64,000 bases of DNA from Stomorhina lunata (GCA_933228675.1 OW121742.1:123357983-123421982); one strand, 5' to 3'; numbered from the stretch's first letter, positions 26,879-40,372 are shown. The notes: generated from the letters alone by a model not told the origin. Translations and numbers: made by a program.

Positions 26879-28811
26879 TAATATTGTGAATGTAAGTTAT
26901 AAATAGACATGTATGTATATATCAGACCTCTTACACCCACACACATATAGAAAAAGTCTACCTTTATGTAAAAAAAAATAAATTAAATCTTCAAAAGTTT
27001 GAATCTCATCTGCTTACCCGATGTCTCTCTTTTAGAACGAAATTATATTTTTATAATATTTTGCATATGTTTTGATGTTTGAGTTTAAAAGCAGCAACCG
27101 GTAAACTGTCATTAATTTTCTTCTTGTAATTTCCTTAGTCGAACAACAGCACGTAGGTATTATGCTCAACTGCTTTTGGCACTCAATTAAAACTCACATC
27201 TTAGTCAAAGATGTCGTCGACTGTGAATATTCATTCATTCATTAATTCATTCATATTTAGTTATTACTAGAGAAGTCCTGGGTTTCATAAAGCTATTAAA
27301 ACTCTATATTATACATATATCCTTTTACAAAAATTTTTAATATTTTAAGGTTCTTCATAAAATATTTTAACTAATTGCTTTAGATATTATTTTAATGATT
27401 AAAATGTTTTTGATTGTCGATAAAAAATGCTTTTATCTTTTTACTCGTAGAACAAAGACATAAATATTTGTTTGTTTCGTGCTTCATAAAGTTTAATTTT
27501 TAATATTAACAAAATATCAAGGATTTTCTTTGTTAAAGGAACTACATATATAAATTTGTTAGTTTTAGCATTTGTTGTATCATTAAATGTACAAATAATG
27601 ATGTTGACGATGGTGTGTTTAATTTGGGGGACACTACATAAAAACATTAGAGGGAAAAAATATAGCAAAAACTTGAAAATATAAAAGCTATGGAGTTGGT
27701 GTTGTTTGCCTGGTATAATATAAATTTAACAGAACTAGAGTAGATTTGGTACCTAATGAACTTCAACAGAAAAAAACTTCAACACAACAAAACTATAAAT
27801 GAACTATAGCAGAATTATAATACAACTGAAGCAGAATTGGGTTAGAACCAAGAACTGAAAGGGGAATGGGAACGCAGCATAAACTTAACCAGAAATGCAA
27901 TAGAACCTTAACTGTATGCTGGACTAAAACCTGATACTTGAAGAACCTAGAACTAAACTACACCGCTATTTCTCTTGCCTCAGCTGTATAATCTTGTATA
28001 TCTTCATTAAATTTGTGCAACCCTACAAAATATTTTTCTCTGTGTGGTTAACTTTTTTCTTAATTTATTTTTATAACTATTTTTTTTCGTTTCGAGATAA
28101 AACAAACAAAATATTTTTTTAATTAATTTTTCTTAGTCAACCATATGAATCTTTTGACGATATGAATGTAAACCCGCAAAAATAACATAAACTCTAAAGC
28201 AGAAATATATTTTTATATGTTTCTCGAGAAAAAAATCACATAAAAAGACTAAACTGGACACAACTTGTTGTTAATAATAAACATGTAAAAACTTGTATAA
28301 ACACATACATATCCTTTTTGTTTATATGCATGAGTGTGTGTGTGTAATTTTGTCTCTTGTCTCTGAAAAATAAACATGAAGCATCAAGAAACAAAAAAAA
28401 TAAATTTTTAATTTTAACACAAGTTATATTTTCTTCCTTTCTCGTAAATTTTTTGTTAATAAAACATAAATTTTTACAAAACATGAAATGTTTTTCATAA
28501 GAAAAATTTTTAGTAAAAAAGAAAATTTTTTTTAATTTTTTATATGAGCTTCAAAGTATTTGTGCAAAGAACAAAATTAAATTTTTTAATAAAGCCAAAT
28601 TTAAAATAATAATAATATTATTAATATTATTATAATAATATATTTTCATAGCAATTTTTCCATATCCAGTTTTCTAAGCTTTCTTTGTGTTAGTCTTTGG
28701 AACATATATATATATATCAAAAAGGAACCGAAATATAAATAGACTTTTCTATCGAAAAAAATTAAGATTGAAAAATAATTCTTTAGGGAAGATGAAGATA
28801 TAAAGAAATTT
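26879..28811. other. Non-coding spacer separating plus- and minus-oriented family A blocks
   Basis: AT-rich. Short ORFs at 27441-27668 and 28236-28484 (minus) are unremarkable. 27720-27965 has a loose repetition of GAACTA/AGCAGAA/TAGAACC, probably an ancient satellite. A near-palindromic AAT/ATT tract lies at about 28606-28641. Confidence 0.5.
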
Positions 28812-31252
28812 GTCAAAAAAAGTTGACGATAGTTAGACACTTCTATCAAAAAGTTGACCAAGGATGATATTTCAATAGAATGATAAGAAGATCTTCTATA
28901 GAAAACTGGACGATAGAACTGGACGATAGAAAGACTTTTCTACAGAAAAGTTGGAGAAAGGATGATATTTCTATAGCAAAGTTGGCGATACGAAGACATT
29001 TCTATAGAAAAGTTGACGACAGGAAAACATTTCTATTGAAAAGTTGACGATAGGAAAACACTTCTATAAAAAAGTTGACGAAAGTAAGACTTTCCTATAC
29101 AAAAGTTGACGAAACGAAGACATTTCTATAAAAAAGTTGACGATAGAAAAACATTTCTATAGAAAAGTTGACGATAGGAAGACATTTCTATAGAAAAGTT
29201 GACAATAGGAACCCACTTCTATAGAAAAGTTGACGATAGGAAGACATTTCTATTGAAAAGTTAACAATAGGAAGACATTTCTATAGAAAAGTTGACGATA
29301 GGAAGACATTTCTATAGAAAAGTTGACGATAGGAAGACATTTCTATAGAAAAGTTGACAATAGGAAGACATTTCTATTGAAAAGTTAACAATAGGAAGAC
29401 ATTTCTATAGAAAAGTTGACGATAGGAAGACATTTCTATAGAAAAGTTGACGATAGGAAGACATTTCTATAGAAAAGTTGACAATAGGAAGACATTTCTA
29501 AAGAAAAGTTGACGATAGGAAGCCTTTTCTATAAAAAAATTGACGAGGGGAAGACTTTTCCTGAGAAAAGTTGACGAAAGAAAGACTTTTCTATAGAAAA
29601 GTTGACAAAAGGAAGACTTTTCTACTGAAAAGTTGACGAAAGGAAGATTTACTATAGAAAAGTTGACGAAAGGAAGACTTTTCTAAAGAAAAGTTGACGA
29701 AAGGAAGACTTTTCTATAGAAAAGTTGACGAAAGGAAGACTTTTCTATAGAAAAGTTGACGAGAGGAAGACTTTTCTATAGAAAAGTTGACGAGAGGAAG
29801 ACATTTCTATAGAAAAGTTGACAATAGGAAGACATTTCCATACAAAAGTTGACATAGGAAGACATTTCTATAGAAAAGTTGACGATAGGAAGACATTTCT
29901 ATAGAAAAGTTGACAATAGGAAGACTTTTCTATAGAAAAGTTGACAATAGGAAGACATTTCTATAGAAAAGTTGACGAAAGGAAGACTTTTCTATAGAAA
30001 AGTTGACAATAGGAAGACATTTCTATATAAAAGTTGACGATAGGAAGACATTTCTATAGAAAAGTTGACGATAGGAAGACATTTCTATAGAAAAGTTGAC
30101 AATAGGAAGACTTTTCTATAGAAAAGTTGACAACAGGAAGACGTTTCTATAGAAAAGTTGACAACAGGAAGACGTTTCTATAGAAAAGTTGACGATAGGA
30201 AGACATTTCTATAGAAAACTTGACGATAGGAAGACATTTCTATAGAAAAGTTGACAATAGGAAGACATTTTTATAGAAAAGTTGACGATAGGAAGACATT
30301 TCTATAGAAAAGTTGACGATAGGAAGACATTTCTATAGAAAAGTTGACGATAGGAAGACATTTCTATAGAAAAGTTGACGATGGGAAGACATTTCTATAG
30401 AAAAGTGGACGATGGGAAGACATTTCTATAGAAAAGTTGACGATAGGAAGACATTTCTATAGAAAAGTTGACGATAGGAAGACATTTCTATAGAAAAGTT
30501 GACGATATGAAGACATTTCTATAGAAAAGTTGACGATAAGAAGACATTTCTATAGATAAGTTGACGATAGGAAGACATTTCTATAGGAAAGTTGACGATA
30601 GGAAGATATTTCTAGAGAAAAGTTAAGGATAGGAAGGCATTTCTATAGAAAAGTTGACGGTAGGAAGACATTTCTATAGAAAAAATGACGATGGAAAGAA
30701 ATTTCTATAGAAAAGTTGACCATAGGAAGATATTTCAAGAGAAAGGTTAAGGACAGGAAGGCATCTCTATAGAAAATTTGACGATAGGAAGAACTTTCTA
30801 TAAACAATTTGATGATAGGAAGACTTTTCTATAGAAAATTGGACGATTTGATTTTTCTTTAGAAAATTTGACCAAAAGAAGACTTTTCTATAGAAAATTT
30901 GACAATAAGAAGACATTTCTATAGAAAATTTGACGATAGGAAGAATTTTCTATAGAAAATTTAACGATAGAATTTTCTATACAAAATTTGACGATAGGAA
31001 GAATTTTCTAAAGAAAATTTGAGGATAAGAAGAATTTTCTATAGAAGATTTGATGCTAGGAAGACTTTTCTGTGGAAAATTTGACAATAGGAAGACTTTT
31101 CTATAGAAAATTTAACGATAGCAAAAATTTTTAATAGAAAGCTTGACTATAGAAAGAATTTTTTATAGAAAACTTGATGATAGGAAGACTTTTCCATAGA
31201 AAATTTGACCTTTCTAAGACACGACCATAGAAAAGTTAACGACAGAAAGAGT
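28812..31252 (-). repeat. 31-bp satellite family A, minus orientation, block 4
   Basis: About 78 units in reverse complement, read on + as GACATTTCTATAGAAAAGTT followed by GACGATAGGAA. Subfamilies are interleaved: CATTTC and CTTTTC types from 28.8 to 30.6 kb, then an AATTTGACGATAGGAAGA type from about 30.8 to 31.2 kb in which AAGTT becomes AATTT. Mirror orientation to blocks 1-3. Confidence 0.96.
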
Positions 31253-31955
31253 TTAGAACCAATTTTTAATTAATGTCTTATGTATAATTAATAATAATTA
31301 ACATTTTCCTCTCAAACAACAACAAACATTAAAAATCCTTAAAAACTTCTTTATTTCATTTAATAAATGATCATTTTGTCTTTTACTTGAACAAACAAAA
31401 AAGTAAGCAAACAAAATAAAATTAAAAGGGAAACGCTTGATAAATTTTAAATTGCTGTTAGGACACTTTCTTATATATATGTATATAAATATACTCACAT
31501 TTACACACACACATATAAACATGTATTCGTGTATACGACTAAGTGCAAATACAAAGTCTTTCTGCTTAAAAACTACTCATTTCATTTTGCAAAACATGCA
31601 TGTCCTGCAGCAACTAATTAAAAGAGTCATTCATCACCCATGTGTATAATGTCAGGATTCAAACAAACTTACTTACACAGATACATAAAGATTCATGTAC
31701 ACTTTCTCACACAATCGTCAAAATCGAATACACAAGAGACGTTTGGAAGATATGTACTTCTGAAACATATGATTACTAAAAATAGAAAAGGACACATTGT
31801 ATATAAATAGTTTTTAAAAATTTAATCAATTTAATCAGGAAATCTGGTTTTAAATTACTACAGCTTATATTTAAAGAATCATGGCTTTTAGTTGATGATA
31901 TGATGACATTTATACAAGTACTAGACATACACCAATAGTTATCATAGAAAAAAAA
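31253..31955. other. Non-coding spacer
   Basis: AT-rich, with an ACACAC-type run near 31502-31513. Small ORFs on both strands (31298-31522, 31437-31649, 31776-31961) overlap one another and lack features. Confidence 0.5.
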
Positions 31956-32905
31956 ACACATTTCTATAAAAGAGTTAATGATAGGAAGAACTTTCTATAG
32001 AAAAGTTAACGAGAGACAGAAATTTTTATAGAAAAGTTAACGAGAGGAAGATATTTCTATGAAAAAGTTGACGATAGGAAAACATTTCTATAGAAAAGTT
32101 GACGACATTCAGACATTTATATAGAAAATTTGACGATTGGAAGACATTTCTATAGAAAAGTTGACCAAAGGAAGACATTTCTATAGAAAAGTTGACCAAA
32201 AGATGACATTTCCATAGGAAAGTTAACGATAGGATGACATTTTTATGGAAAAGTTGACGACAGGAAGATATTTCTATAGAAAAGTTGACCAAAGGAAGAC
32301 ATTTCTATAGAAAAGTTGACGATAGGAAGACATTTCTATAGAAAAGTAGACCAAAGGAAGACATTTCTATAGAAAAGTTAACGATAGGAAGACATTTCTA
32401 TAGAAAAGTTGACCAAAGGAAGACATTTCTGTAGAAAGGTGACCAAAAGAAGACAGTTCTATAGAAAAGTTGACGATAAGAAGACATTTCTATGAAAAAG
32501 TTGACGATAGGAAGACATTTCTATAGAAAAGTTGACGATAGGAAGACATTTCTATAGAAAATTTGACTATAGGAAGATATTTCTATAGAAAAGTTGACGA
32601 TAGGAAGACATTTCTATTGAAAAGTTGAAGATAGGAACCAATTTCTATAGAAAAGTTGACGATGGGAAGATATTTCTTTAGAAAAGTTGACAACAGGAAG
32701 ACATTTCTATAGAAAAGTTCAGGATAGGAAGACATTTCTATAGATAAGTTCAGAATATGAAGACATTTCTACAGAAGAGTTCAGGATAGGAAGACATTTC
32801 TACAGAAAAGTTCAGGATAGGAAGACATTTCTATAGAAAAGTTTAGGATAGGAAGACATTTCTATAGAAATGTTGATGATAGGAAGACACTTCTACACTT
32901 AGAAA
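31956..32905 (-). repeat. 31-bp satellite family A, minus orientation, block 5
   Basis: About 30 units. GACGATAGG and GACCAAAGG (the complements of CGTC and TTTGGTC) alternate through the middle. The right end has a local subfamily AAGTTCAGGATAGGAAGAC (32715-32850). Confidence 0.95.
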
Positions 32906-33312
32906 ATTATAACAGTAACTGACTGTATTATGTTTTAAAAATTTTCAGTTGAATCGTTTTCAAAGGAATAAACATTTGAAAATCTATGAAAATTTAATAA
33001 TAACTGATTTTAGTATTTATTTAAAAATTAAAACTACATAAAATTGTTGATAATATGTTACAATTATTTTCTTTAGTTATTTTCCTTTTTATGAAAATCA
33101 AATTTATATTATATCAACATATTAACTGCTTGTTTCACTTAATTCTAAAGAAAATGTCTTTTTGAGTAGTTTTATAAAAAATAAAAGCTGTTTAAATGAT
33201 TTTTTTTTTTGAATTTGAATAAAAATTTAGTCAACCGGTTTTTAAATGAACATTCATTTATTTAAAATTACATTTTCATTTATTTTTACCCACATAATAT
33301 TCTGAGTGTATA
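32906..33312. other. Non-coding spacer
   Basis: Very AT-rich sequence. No gene or repeat was recognised. Confidence 0.5.
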
Positions 33313-33612
33313 AAAAAGCTGACGATAGGTAGATAGAAGATATTTCTATAGAAAAGTTGACGGTAGGAAGACATTTCTTTAGAAAAGTTGACGATAGAAA
33401 AATATTTCTATAGAAAAGTTGACGATAGGAAGACATTTTTTAGATATGTTACGATAGGTAGATATTTCATTAGAAAGGTTAACAGTAGGAAGGCATTTTC
33501 ATAGAAAAGTTGACGATAGTATGTTATTTCTACAGAAAAGTTGACGATAGGTAGACATGTATATAGAAGAGTTGACTGTAGGAAGACATTGCAATAATAA
33601 AGTTTATGATAA
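33313..33612 (-). repeat. 31-bp satellite family A, minus orientation, block 6 (degenerate)
   Basis: About 10 diverged units with recognisable AAGTTGACGATAGGAAGACA strings and many substitutions. Confidence 0.88.
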
Positions 33613-34418
33613 GAAGAAAATTTTATTAAAATCAGTTTATTGAAAAATAAGTTTAAATTTAATATCTTTAATAAATCATTATTCCATTAAGCCAAAATTC
33701 TAAGAAATTATATAAAATACTTATTTATATAATCAGTCATATGAAAGATTTAATATGTATGAGTTATTGTAAATTTGACAAAAGAAGCACTAGTAGTGGT
33801 AGCCGTAATTGTGGAGCTCGTTATAAAGGAAGATGAAATCTTACATGTACGCGGTTAACCGGAAACACATCATTTGATTGCTTACAAAGTTGCGAATAAC
33901 TCGTTATCTCAATATAAAAGTTGTTACATCTGCGAATCTATAGAAACTATTGAACTCATACTTTGTGTGTTGGTGTACAGACACACACACACACACACAC
34001 ATGCATAAATACAAGTTGTTAGATAAACATTTTCTTATATTTACGAATGAATTTTGTGAACAATACAAATGTAAATTTAGTTTTGTTTGATTGTGTTCTA
34101 TGAAAATTTGCATTAGATCTATAATTGTTGTAACTACGACTTCTTCTGCTACTTACTTACTACTAATATTAAAGCTATTGCTTTTGTGTGTCTAGTTTCT
34201 ACTTGGCAACGTGACTAACGAAAATGTTTCATTACAGAAATGACTGTTCTGTAGAAAACATTGTTACCATCTCACTAATGACTTCAAATATATGTTCGTG
34301 GCCTTGTCAATTGAAAAATAACCAACCAATAGTATATCATAACATATTGGAGAAGAGTTAAGGATATAAGGAAGGATATAATTTATTTTGGAAAAAAAGA
34401 AAATTGCTCAAGCGTTCA
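33613..34418. other. Non-coding spacer
   Basis: No gene recognised. An (AC)n tract lies near 33980-34001. The 69-codon ORF across it (33904-34113, minus) is driven by that tract. Confidence 0.5.
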
Positions 34419-34530
34419 GTTTTTTCTATAGAAAACTCTTCTTACCGACAACTTTTCAATAGAAAATTCTTTCCACCGACAACTTTTCTATACAAAAATC
34501 TACCTTAAGTCATATTTTTCAAAGTAATCT
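34419..34530 (+). repeat. Relic of 31-bp satellite family A
   Basis: Three to four decayed plus-oriented units (CTATAGAAAACTCTTCTTACC, then CGACAACTTTTC). It is isolated from the larger arrays. Confidence 0.75.
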
Positions 34531-35430
34531 TCAAAAAAATATTTCTTCTGAAGAAAACTTGCTTTTTCACCATCCTTATAACCTCTGCATATAAGTATGT
34601 ATTTGTTTAGATATTAACTATATAAATGTGCATGTATTAGTATCGTCCAAACCCTGCTTCACAAGCAAATACCATTTTAATGGTTTTATATGATTCCTAT
34701 TCTTGTTGTTGCTGTTGCTTTTAGTATTTCTGTTATAACTGTTTATTGTATTTGTTGTGTTGTCAGCATAAACGCCCACAAAACTGTCAAATTTATCAAA
34801 ATCACACGAAATTTGATTGTTATTGCAATTTAGTTAGTTACTAACGTTTGTGTTGTTGTTGTTATTGTTGCTATTGCTGCTGGCTGCCTGCCATTGCCAC
34901 TCGATCAACAAATTCTATGGAATTTTGTTATTTGTAGTCGTTTTTTGTTATTACAATATGAGTGTATGTATGTATGTGTTTGAGTGTGTACGTGTTATCG
35001 TTATCATCATAAACATGTTAGTTCATGTTCATGCTGTTTTGGAGATGTCAACTTGTCATTACGCTCCAGTGCCTTTTTAGTGGTCAAATGCCAGCACAAA
35101 ACAAGAAATAAACAACCAAATCGCTTTCCCTCATATGGAAATGATTAAATAAAAAAAATTGTTATAAATAAATAAAATATTTAAAATTTGATTTTTATGA
35201 CTTTTCTGGAAATTAAATTGAAATTGAGCTAGAAAAGTATTGTAAACATTGTCACTTAAACCATCATGAAGCGTATGAGTTTTAGGGATTTATATTTGTA
35301 TTGAATATTAAGTATACGCCTATATTCAAAAATTTTTAGTGAATTATCAGTATTTTTGAAAAAATTTTGGAATACGGTTTCGTTTTCTAACTTTACTGTT
35401 TTCCTATTAAAAAAAATTTCACTATTATCC
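34531..35430. other. Non-coding spacer
   Basis: Contains a GTT/GCT-rich imperfect triplet tract at about 34846-34890. A 76-codon ORF starting there (34850-35080) is low complexity. No gene was recognised. Confidence 0.5.
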
Positions 35431-35796
35431 TAAACTGCTGAGTCATCTTTTAACGCTTGGTCATCCTAACTGATGAGTCATCTTTAAATGCTGAGTTATC
35501 CTTAAATGCGGAGTCATCTTTAAATGCTGAGTCACCCTAAACTGCTAAGTCATTTTTAAATGCTGAGTCATCCTAAATTGCTAAGTCATCTTTAAATTCT
35601 GAGTCATTCTTAACTGCTGAGTCATCCTTAAATGCTGAGTCATCCTAAACTGCTTAAACATCTTAAACTGCTGAGTCATCTTTTAATGCTGACTCATACT
35701 AAACTGCTGGCTAATCCGACCATGATAAGTCATCTAAACAGCTGAGTCACCTCAAACTACTGAGGAGTTATATTTAACTGTGGAGTCATCCTAAGC
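35431..35796 (+). repeat. 18-bp tandem repeat carrying TGCTGAGTCA motifs
   Basis: About 20 imperfect units of 18 bp, close to TGCTGAGTCATCCTTAAA. GAGTCA recurs at 35475, 35493 (as GAGTTA), 35511, 35529 and 35547 (as AAGTCA), always 18 bp apart. About nine exact TGAGTCA heptamers and one TGACTCA survive. TGAGTCA is the AP-1 (TRE) consensus and TGCTGAGTCAY resembles the NF-E2/CNC-Maf site. No function is shown by the sequence. It abuts family A block 7. Confidence 0.9.
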
Positions 35797-38395
35797 ATTT
35801 CGTCAACTTTTATATAGAAAGGTCTTCCTTTGGTCGATTTTTCTAGAGAAAAGTCTTCCTTTGGTCGATTTTTCTATAGAAAAGTCTTCCCTTGGTCAAC
35901 TTTTCTATAGAAAAGCCTTCCTTTCGTCAACTTTTCTATAGAAAAGTCTTCCTTTCGTCAACTTTTCTATAGAAAAGTCTTCCTTTCGTCAACTTTTCTA
36001 TAGAAAAGACTTCCTTTCGTCAACTTTTCTATAGAAAAGTCTTCCTTTCGTCAACTCTTCAATAGAAAAGTCTTCCTATCGTCAACTTTTCTACAGAAAA
36101 GTCTTCCTTTCGTCAACTTTTCTATAGAATATCTTCCTTTCGTCAACTCTTCTATAGAAAAGTCTTCCTTTCGTCAACTCTTCTATAGAAAAGTCTTCCT
36201 TTCGTCAACTTTTCTATAGAAAAGTCTTCCGTTCGTCAACTTTTCTATTGAAAAGTCTTCCTTTCGTCAACTTTTCTATAGAAAAGTCTTCCTTTCGTCA
36301 ACTTTTCTATAGAAAAGTCTTCCTTTCGTCAACTTTTCTGTAGAAAAGTCTTCCTTTCGTCAACTTTTCTATAGAAAAGTCTTCCTTTCGTCGACTTTTC
36401 TATAGAAAATTCTTCCTTTCGTCAACTTTTCTATAGAAAAGTCTTCCTTTCGTCAACTTTTCTATAGAAAAGTATTCCGTTCGTCAACTTTTCTATAGAA
36501 AAGTCTTCCTTTCGTCAACTTTTCTATAGAAAAGTCTTCCTTTCGTCAACTTTTCTATAGAAAAGTCTTCCTTTCGTCAACTTTTCTATAGAAAAGTCTT
36601 CCTTTCGTCAACTTTTCTATAGAAAAGTCTTCCTTTCGTCAACTTTTCTATAGAAAAGTCTTCCTTTCGTCAACTTTTCTATAGAAAAGTCTTCCTTTCG
36701 TCAACTTTTCTATAGAAAAGTCTTCCTTTCGTCAACTTTTCTATAGAAAAGTCTTCCTTTCGTCAACTTTTCTATAGAAAAGTCTTTCTTTCGTCAACTT
36801 TTCTATAAAAAAGTCTTCCTTTCGTCAACTTTTCTATAGAAAAGTCTTCCTTTCGTCAACTTTTCTATAGAAAAGTCTTCCTTTCGTCAACTTTTCTATA
36901 GAAAAGTCTTCCTTTCGTCAACTTTTCTATAGAAAAGTCTTCCTTTCGTCAACTTTTCTGTAGAAAAGTCTTCCTTTCGTCAACTTTTCTATAGAAAAGT
37001 CTTCCTTTCGTCGACTTTTCTGTAGAAAATTCTTCCTTTCGTCAACTTTTCTATAGAAAAGTCTCCTTTCGTCAACTTTTCTATAGAAAAGTACTCCGTT
37101 CGTCAACTTTTCTATAGAAAAGTCTTCCTTTCGTCAACTTTTCTATAGAAAAGTCTTCCTTTCGTCAACTTTTCTATAGAAAAGTCTTCCTTTCGTCAAC
37201 TTTTCTATAGAAAAGTCTTCCTTTCGTCAAATTTTTTTTTAGAAAAGTCTTCCTTTCGTCAACTTTTCTATCGAAAAGTCTTCCTTTCGTCAACTTTTCT
37301 ATAGAAAAGTCTTCTTTTCGTCAACTTCTCTATAGAAAAGTCTTCCTTTCGTCAACTTTTCTATAGAAAAGTCTTCCTTTCGTCAACTTTTCTATAGAAA
37401 AGTCTTCCTTTCGTCAAATTTTTTTTTAGAAAAGTCTTCCTTTCGTCAACTTTTCTATAGAAAAGTCTTCCTTTCGTCAACTTTTCTATAGAAAAGTCTT
37501 CCTTTCGTCAACTTTTCTATAGAAAAGTCTTCCTTTCGTCAACTTTTCTATAGAAAAGTCTTCCTTTCGTCAACTTTTCTATAGAAAAGTCTTCCTTTCG
37601 TCAACTTTTCTATAGAAAAGTCTTCCTTTCGTCAACTTTTCTATAGAAAAGTCTTCCTTTCGTCAACTTTTCTATAGAAAAGTCTTCCTTTCGTCAACTT
37701 TTCTATAGAAAAGTCTTCCTTTCGTCAACTTTTCTATAGAAAAGTCTTCCTTTCGTCAACTTTTCTATAGAAAAGTCTTCCTTTCGTCAACTTTTCTATA
37801 GAAAAGTCTTCCTTTCGTCAACTTTTCTATAGAAAAGTCTTCCTTTCGTCAACTTTTCTATAGAAAAGTCTTCCTTTCGTCAACTTTTCTAAAGCAAAGT
37901 CTTCCTTTCGTCAACTTTTCTATAGAAAAGTCTTCCTTTCGTCAACTTTTCTATAGAAAAGTCTTCCTTTCGTCAACTTTTCTATAGAAAAGTCTTCCTT
38001 TCGTCAACTTTTCTATAGAAAAGTCTTTCTTTCGTCAACTTTTCTATAGAAAAGTCTTCCTTTCGTCAACTTTTCTATAGAAAAGTCTTCCTTTCGTCAA
38101 CTTTTCTATAGAAAAGTCTTCCTTTCGTCAACTTTTCTATAGAAAAGTCTTCCTTTCGTCAACTTTTCTATAGAAAAGTCTTCCTTTCGTCAACTTTTCT
38201 ATAGAAAAGTCTTCCTTTCGTCAACTTTTCTATAGAAAAGTCTTCCTTTCGTCAACTTTTCTATAGAAAAGTCTTCCTTTTGTCAACTTTTCTATAGAAA
38301 AGTCTTCCTTTCGTCAACTTTTCTATAGAAAAGTCTTCCTTTCATCAACTTGTCTGTAGAAAAGTCTAAGTTTTCTCCATAAAAGTCTTTCTCAA
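35797..38395 (+). repeat. 31-bp satellite family A, plus orientation, block 7 (TTTCGTC subfamily)
   Basis: About 84 units, the most homogeneous family A block. Units contain CAACTTTTCTATAGAAAAGT and CTTCCTTTCGT, giving an 18-bp perfect palindrome in almost every unit. Marker variants show long-range duplication. TCGACTTTTC occurs at 36391 and again exactly 620 bp (20 units) later at 37011, and TTTTCTG at about 36334 likewise recurs 620 bp later. Confidence 0.97.
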
Positions 38396-39944
38396 TTTAA
38401 GTATAAGATTCTTCGAGAGTTATAGTTGTTGTTGTAATACTAACTATTTAGTACTTGTTTTATTTAAAAACATTCAACAGCTGTCATTTCAAATATTTTG
38501 AATTACCTTTTATTTTGAAACAAAATAATTCCCTTTAGAATTTATCATTGAAAATTCTTTGTACTTCAAAAAATTGCTTAAAGCCTTTGATGTTATAAAT
38601 ATACAGTAAAATTCCTTTATATTATCACACCCTTTTGAAATATTTATTGTCTGTGGAATCTCTTTATTTATCAGGACTTTGGCATATTAAGCAGAATCCA
38701 AAGCTACCCTCTTCTGTCCAACATTTGGTCATACCTAAGTCAAACCCATCTCCTTCTGTCCAAGTTATTATAAGGCGGTCTAACCACCTTATCAATATTT
38801 ATTACTTGTCTTAAATATTTCTATTGAAATTCATTTCTAAAAAAATAAGTAATTTAAATACCATTTAATCCGTCTTTTTGGTAATACCTTAAGGAAGCGA
38901 ATTATTTATTTGCTACTTTTCTCGAATTCTTGAATAAACTTCCCTAAGCAAGAAAAATTTCAATATTTACTGAATTTTAATCTGACAGTTGTATATAATC
39001 AAGTATTTAATTTTTTACTTTCCACTTAAATCATCATCATCATCATCTTCTTTATTTCAAGAGAGATAATTTTTGGACAAACGAACCAAAAAATGAATTT
39101 TAAGCATTAAAACAATTAATTATTATTTTTCTAAAGAATGTAAATGTAAAGTAAATTTGAATATTTTTCTGTGTCTTCTTAAGGTATTTTTATTGTTTTT
39201 CCCCTTAATAGACAAAAACAAAAGATTTGTGCTGTTGCTTTGTAAAATGATTAGATGAAAATTTTCTTAGTGTTTTTTGTTAATGTTTCAAATACATAGA
39301 AAAAAGACAAGGATTAAATTTACTTCCAGGCATTCTCATCATTTGAATACAATTCAAAATATATTTTGTATACGAATTAAAATTTACACATAAACTCTCA
39401 AAAAGATGCTGAAAACACCCTCCCCCCACAATTCTTAGTGAAGTTGCAACAATGTTATTTAGTATCTGTGTATGTGTGTGCTTGCCTCAAAGTAATAGTA
39501 GTAGTATTTAATACAATGACAAAATAATAAACTCTGTTGCTTTTATAGAATTTAACAATGACTGTAATAATTCCCAAAGGTATTTATATGATGTTTTTTT
39601 TTGTTTATACTGCCACTGCTGTTTATTTCATTTAGTCTCTCACTCATTTCTCCTCCTTCCCTAAAAATAATGTCCTTGTGCTAGAGATTGTGTTGATATT
39701 TCAATGGTTGGGTGTTAGATATTTTGTTTGTCTTTGTAAAGTATTTATTTTATTTTGTACAACTACAAAATAATGTCTTAAATAAAACAGGTAGTATTTA
39801 GTTATTTTAAATACAGTATAAGGCTAATAAATGATAACACAAAATAAAAAATTCTATATCAAACCAGAAATAAAACAGAATCCTTTAGAATAAATGGTGA
39901 AGATAAATAAGAATACCCTTAATAAAAGATGTTAAAACAAAGAG
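38396..39944. other. Non-coding spacer
   Basis: AT-rich, apparently single-copy DNA with no ORF of note, no recognisable RNA gene and no tandem repeat. Confidence 0.5.
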
Positions 39945-40372
39945 TTTTCAGTAAAAAAGTTGACCAAAGTAATACTTTTCTATGGAAAAGTTGACTAAAA
40001 GAAGACACTTCCAAGGAAAAGTTAACCAAAGGAAGATATTTCTATGGACAAAATGACCAAAAGAAGACACTTCTATAGAAAAGTTGACCCAAGGAAGACA
40101 TTTCTATAGAAAATTTAACCAAAGGAAGACATTTCTATAGAAAAGTTGACAAAAGGAAGTCATTTCTATAGAAAAGTTGAGCAAAAAAAAAGATATTTCT
40201 ATAGAAAAATTGATAAAAAGAACACATTTCTATAGAAAAGTTAACCAAAGCAAGACATTTCTATAGAATAGTTGAACAAAGGAAGCAATTTCTATAGAAA
40301 AGTTGACCCAAGAAAGAAATTTCTATAGAAAAGTTGATCAAAGAAAGATAACAAAAGTTGACCAAAGTAGAC
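39945..40372 (-). repeat. 31-bp satellite family A, minus orientation, block 8 (GACCAAAGG subfamily)
   Basis: About 13 diverged units containing AAGTTGACCAAAGGAAGACA. It meets the plus-oriented block 9 with no unique spacer. Confidence 0.92.
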
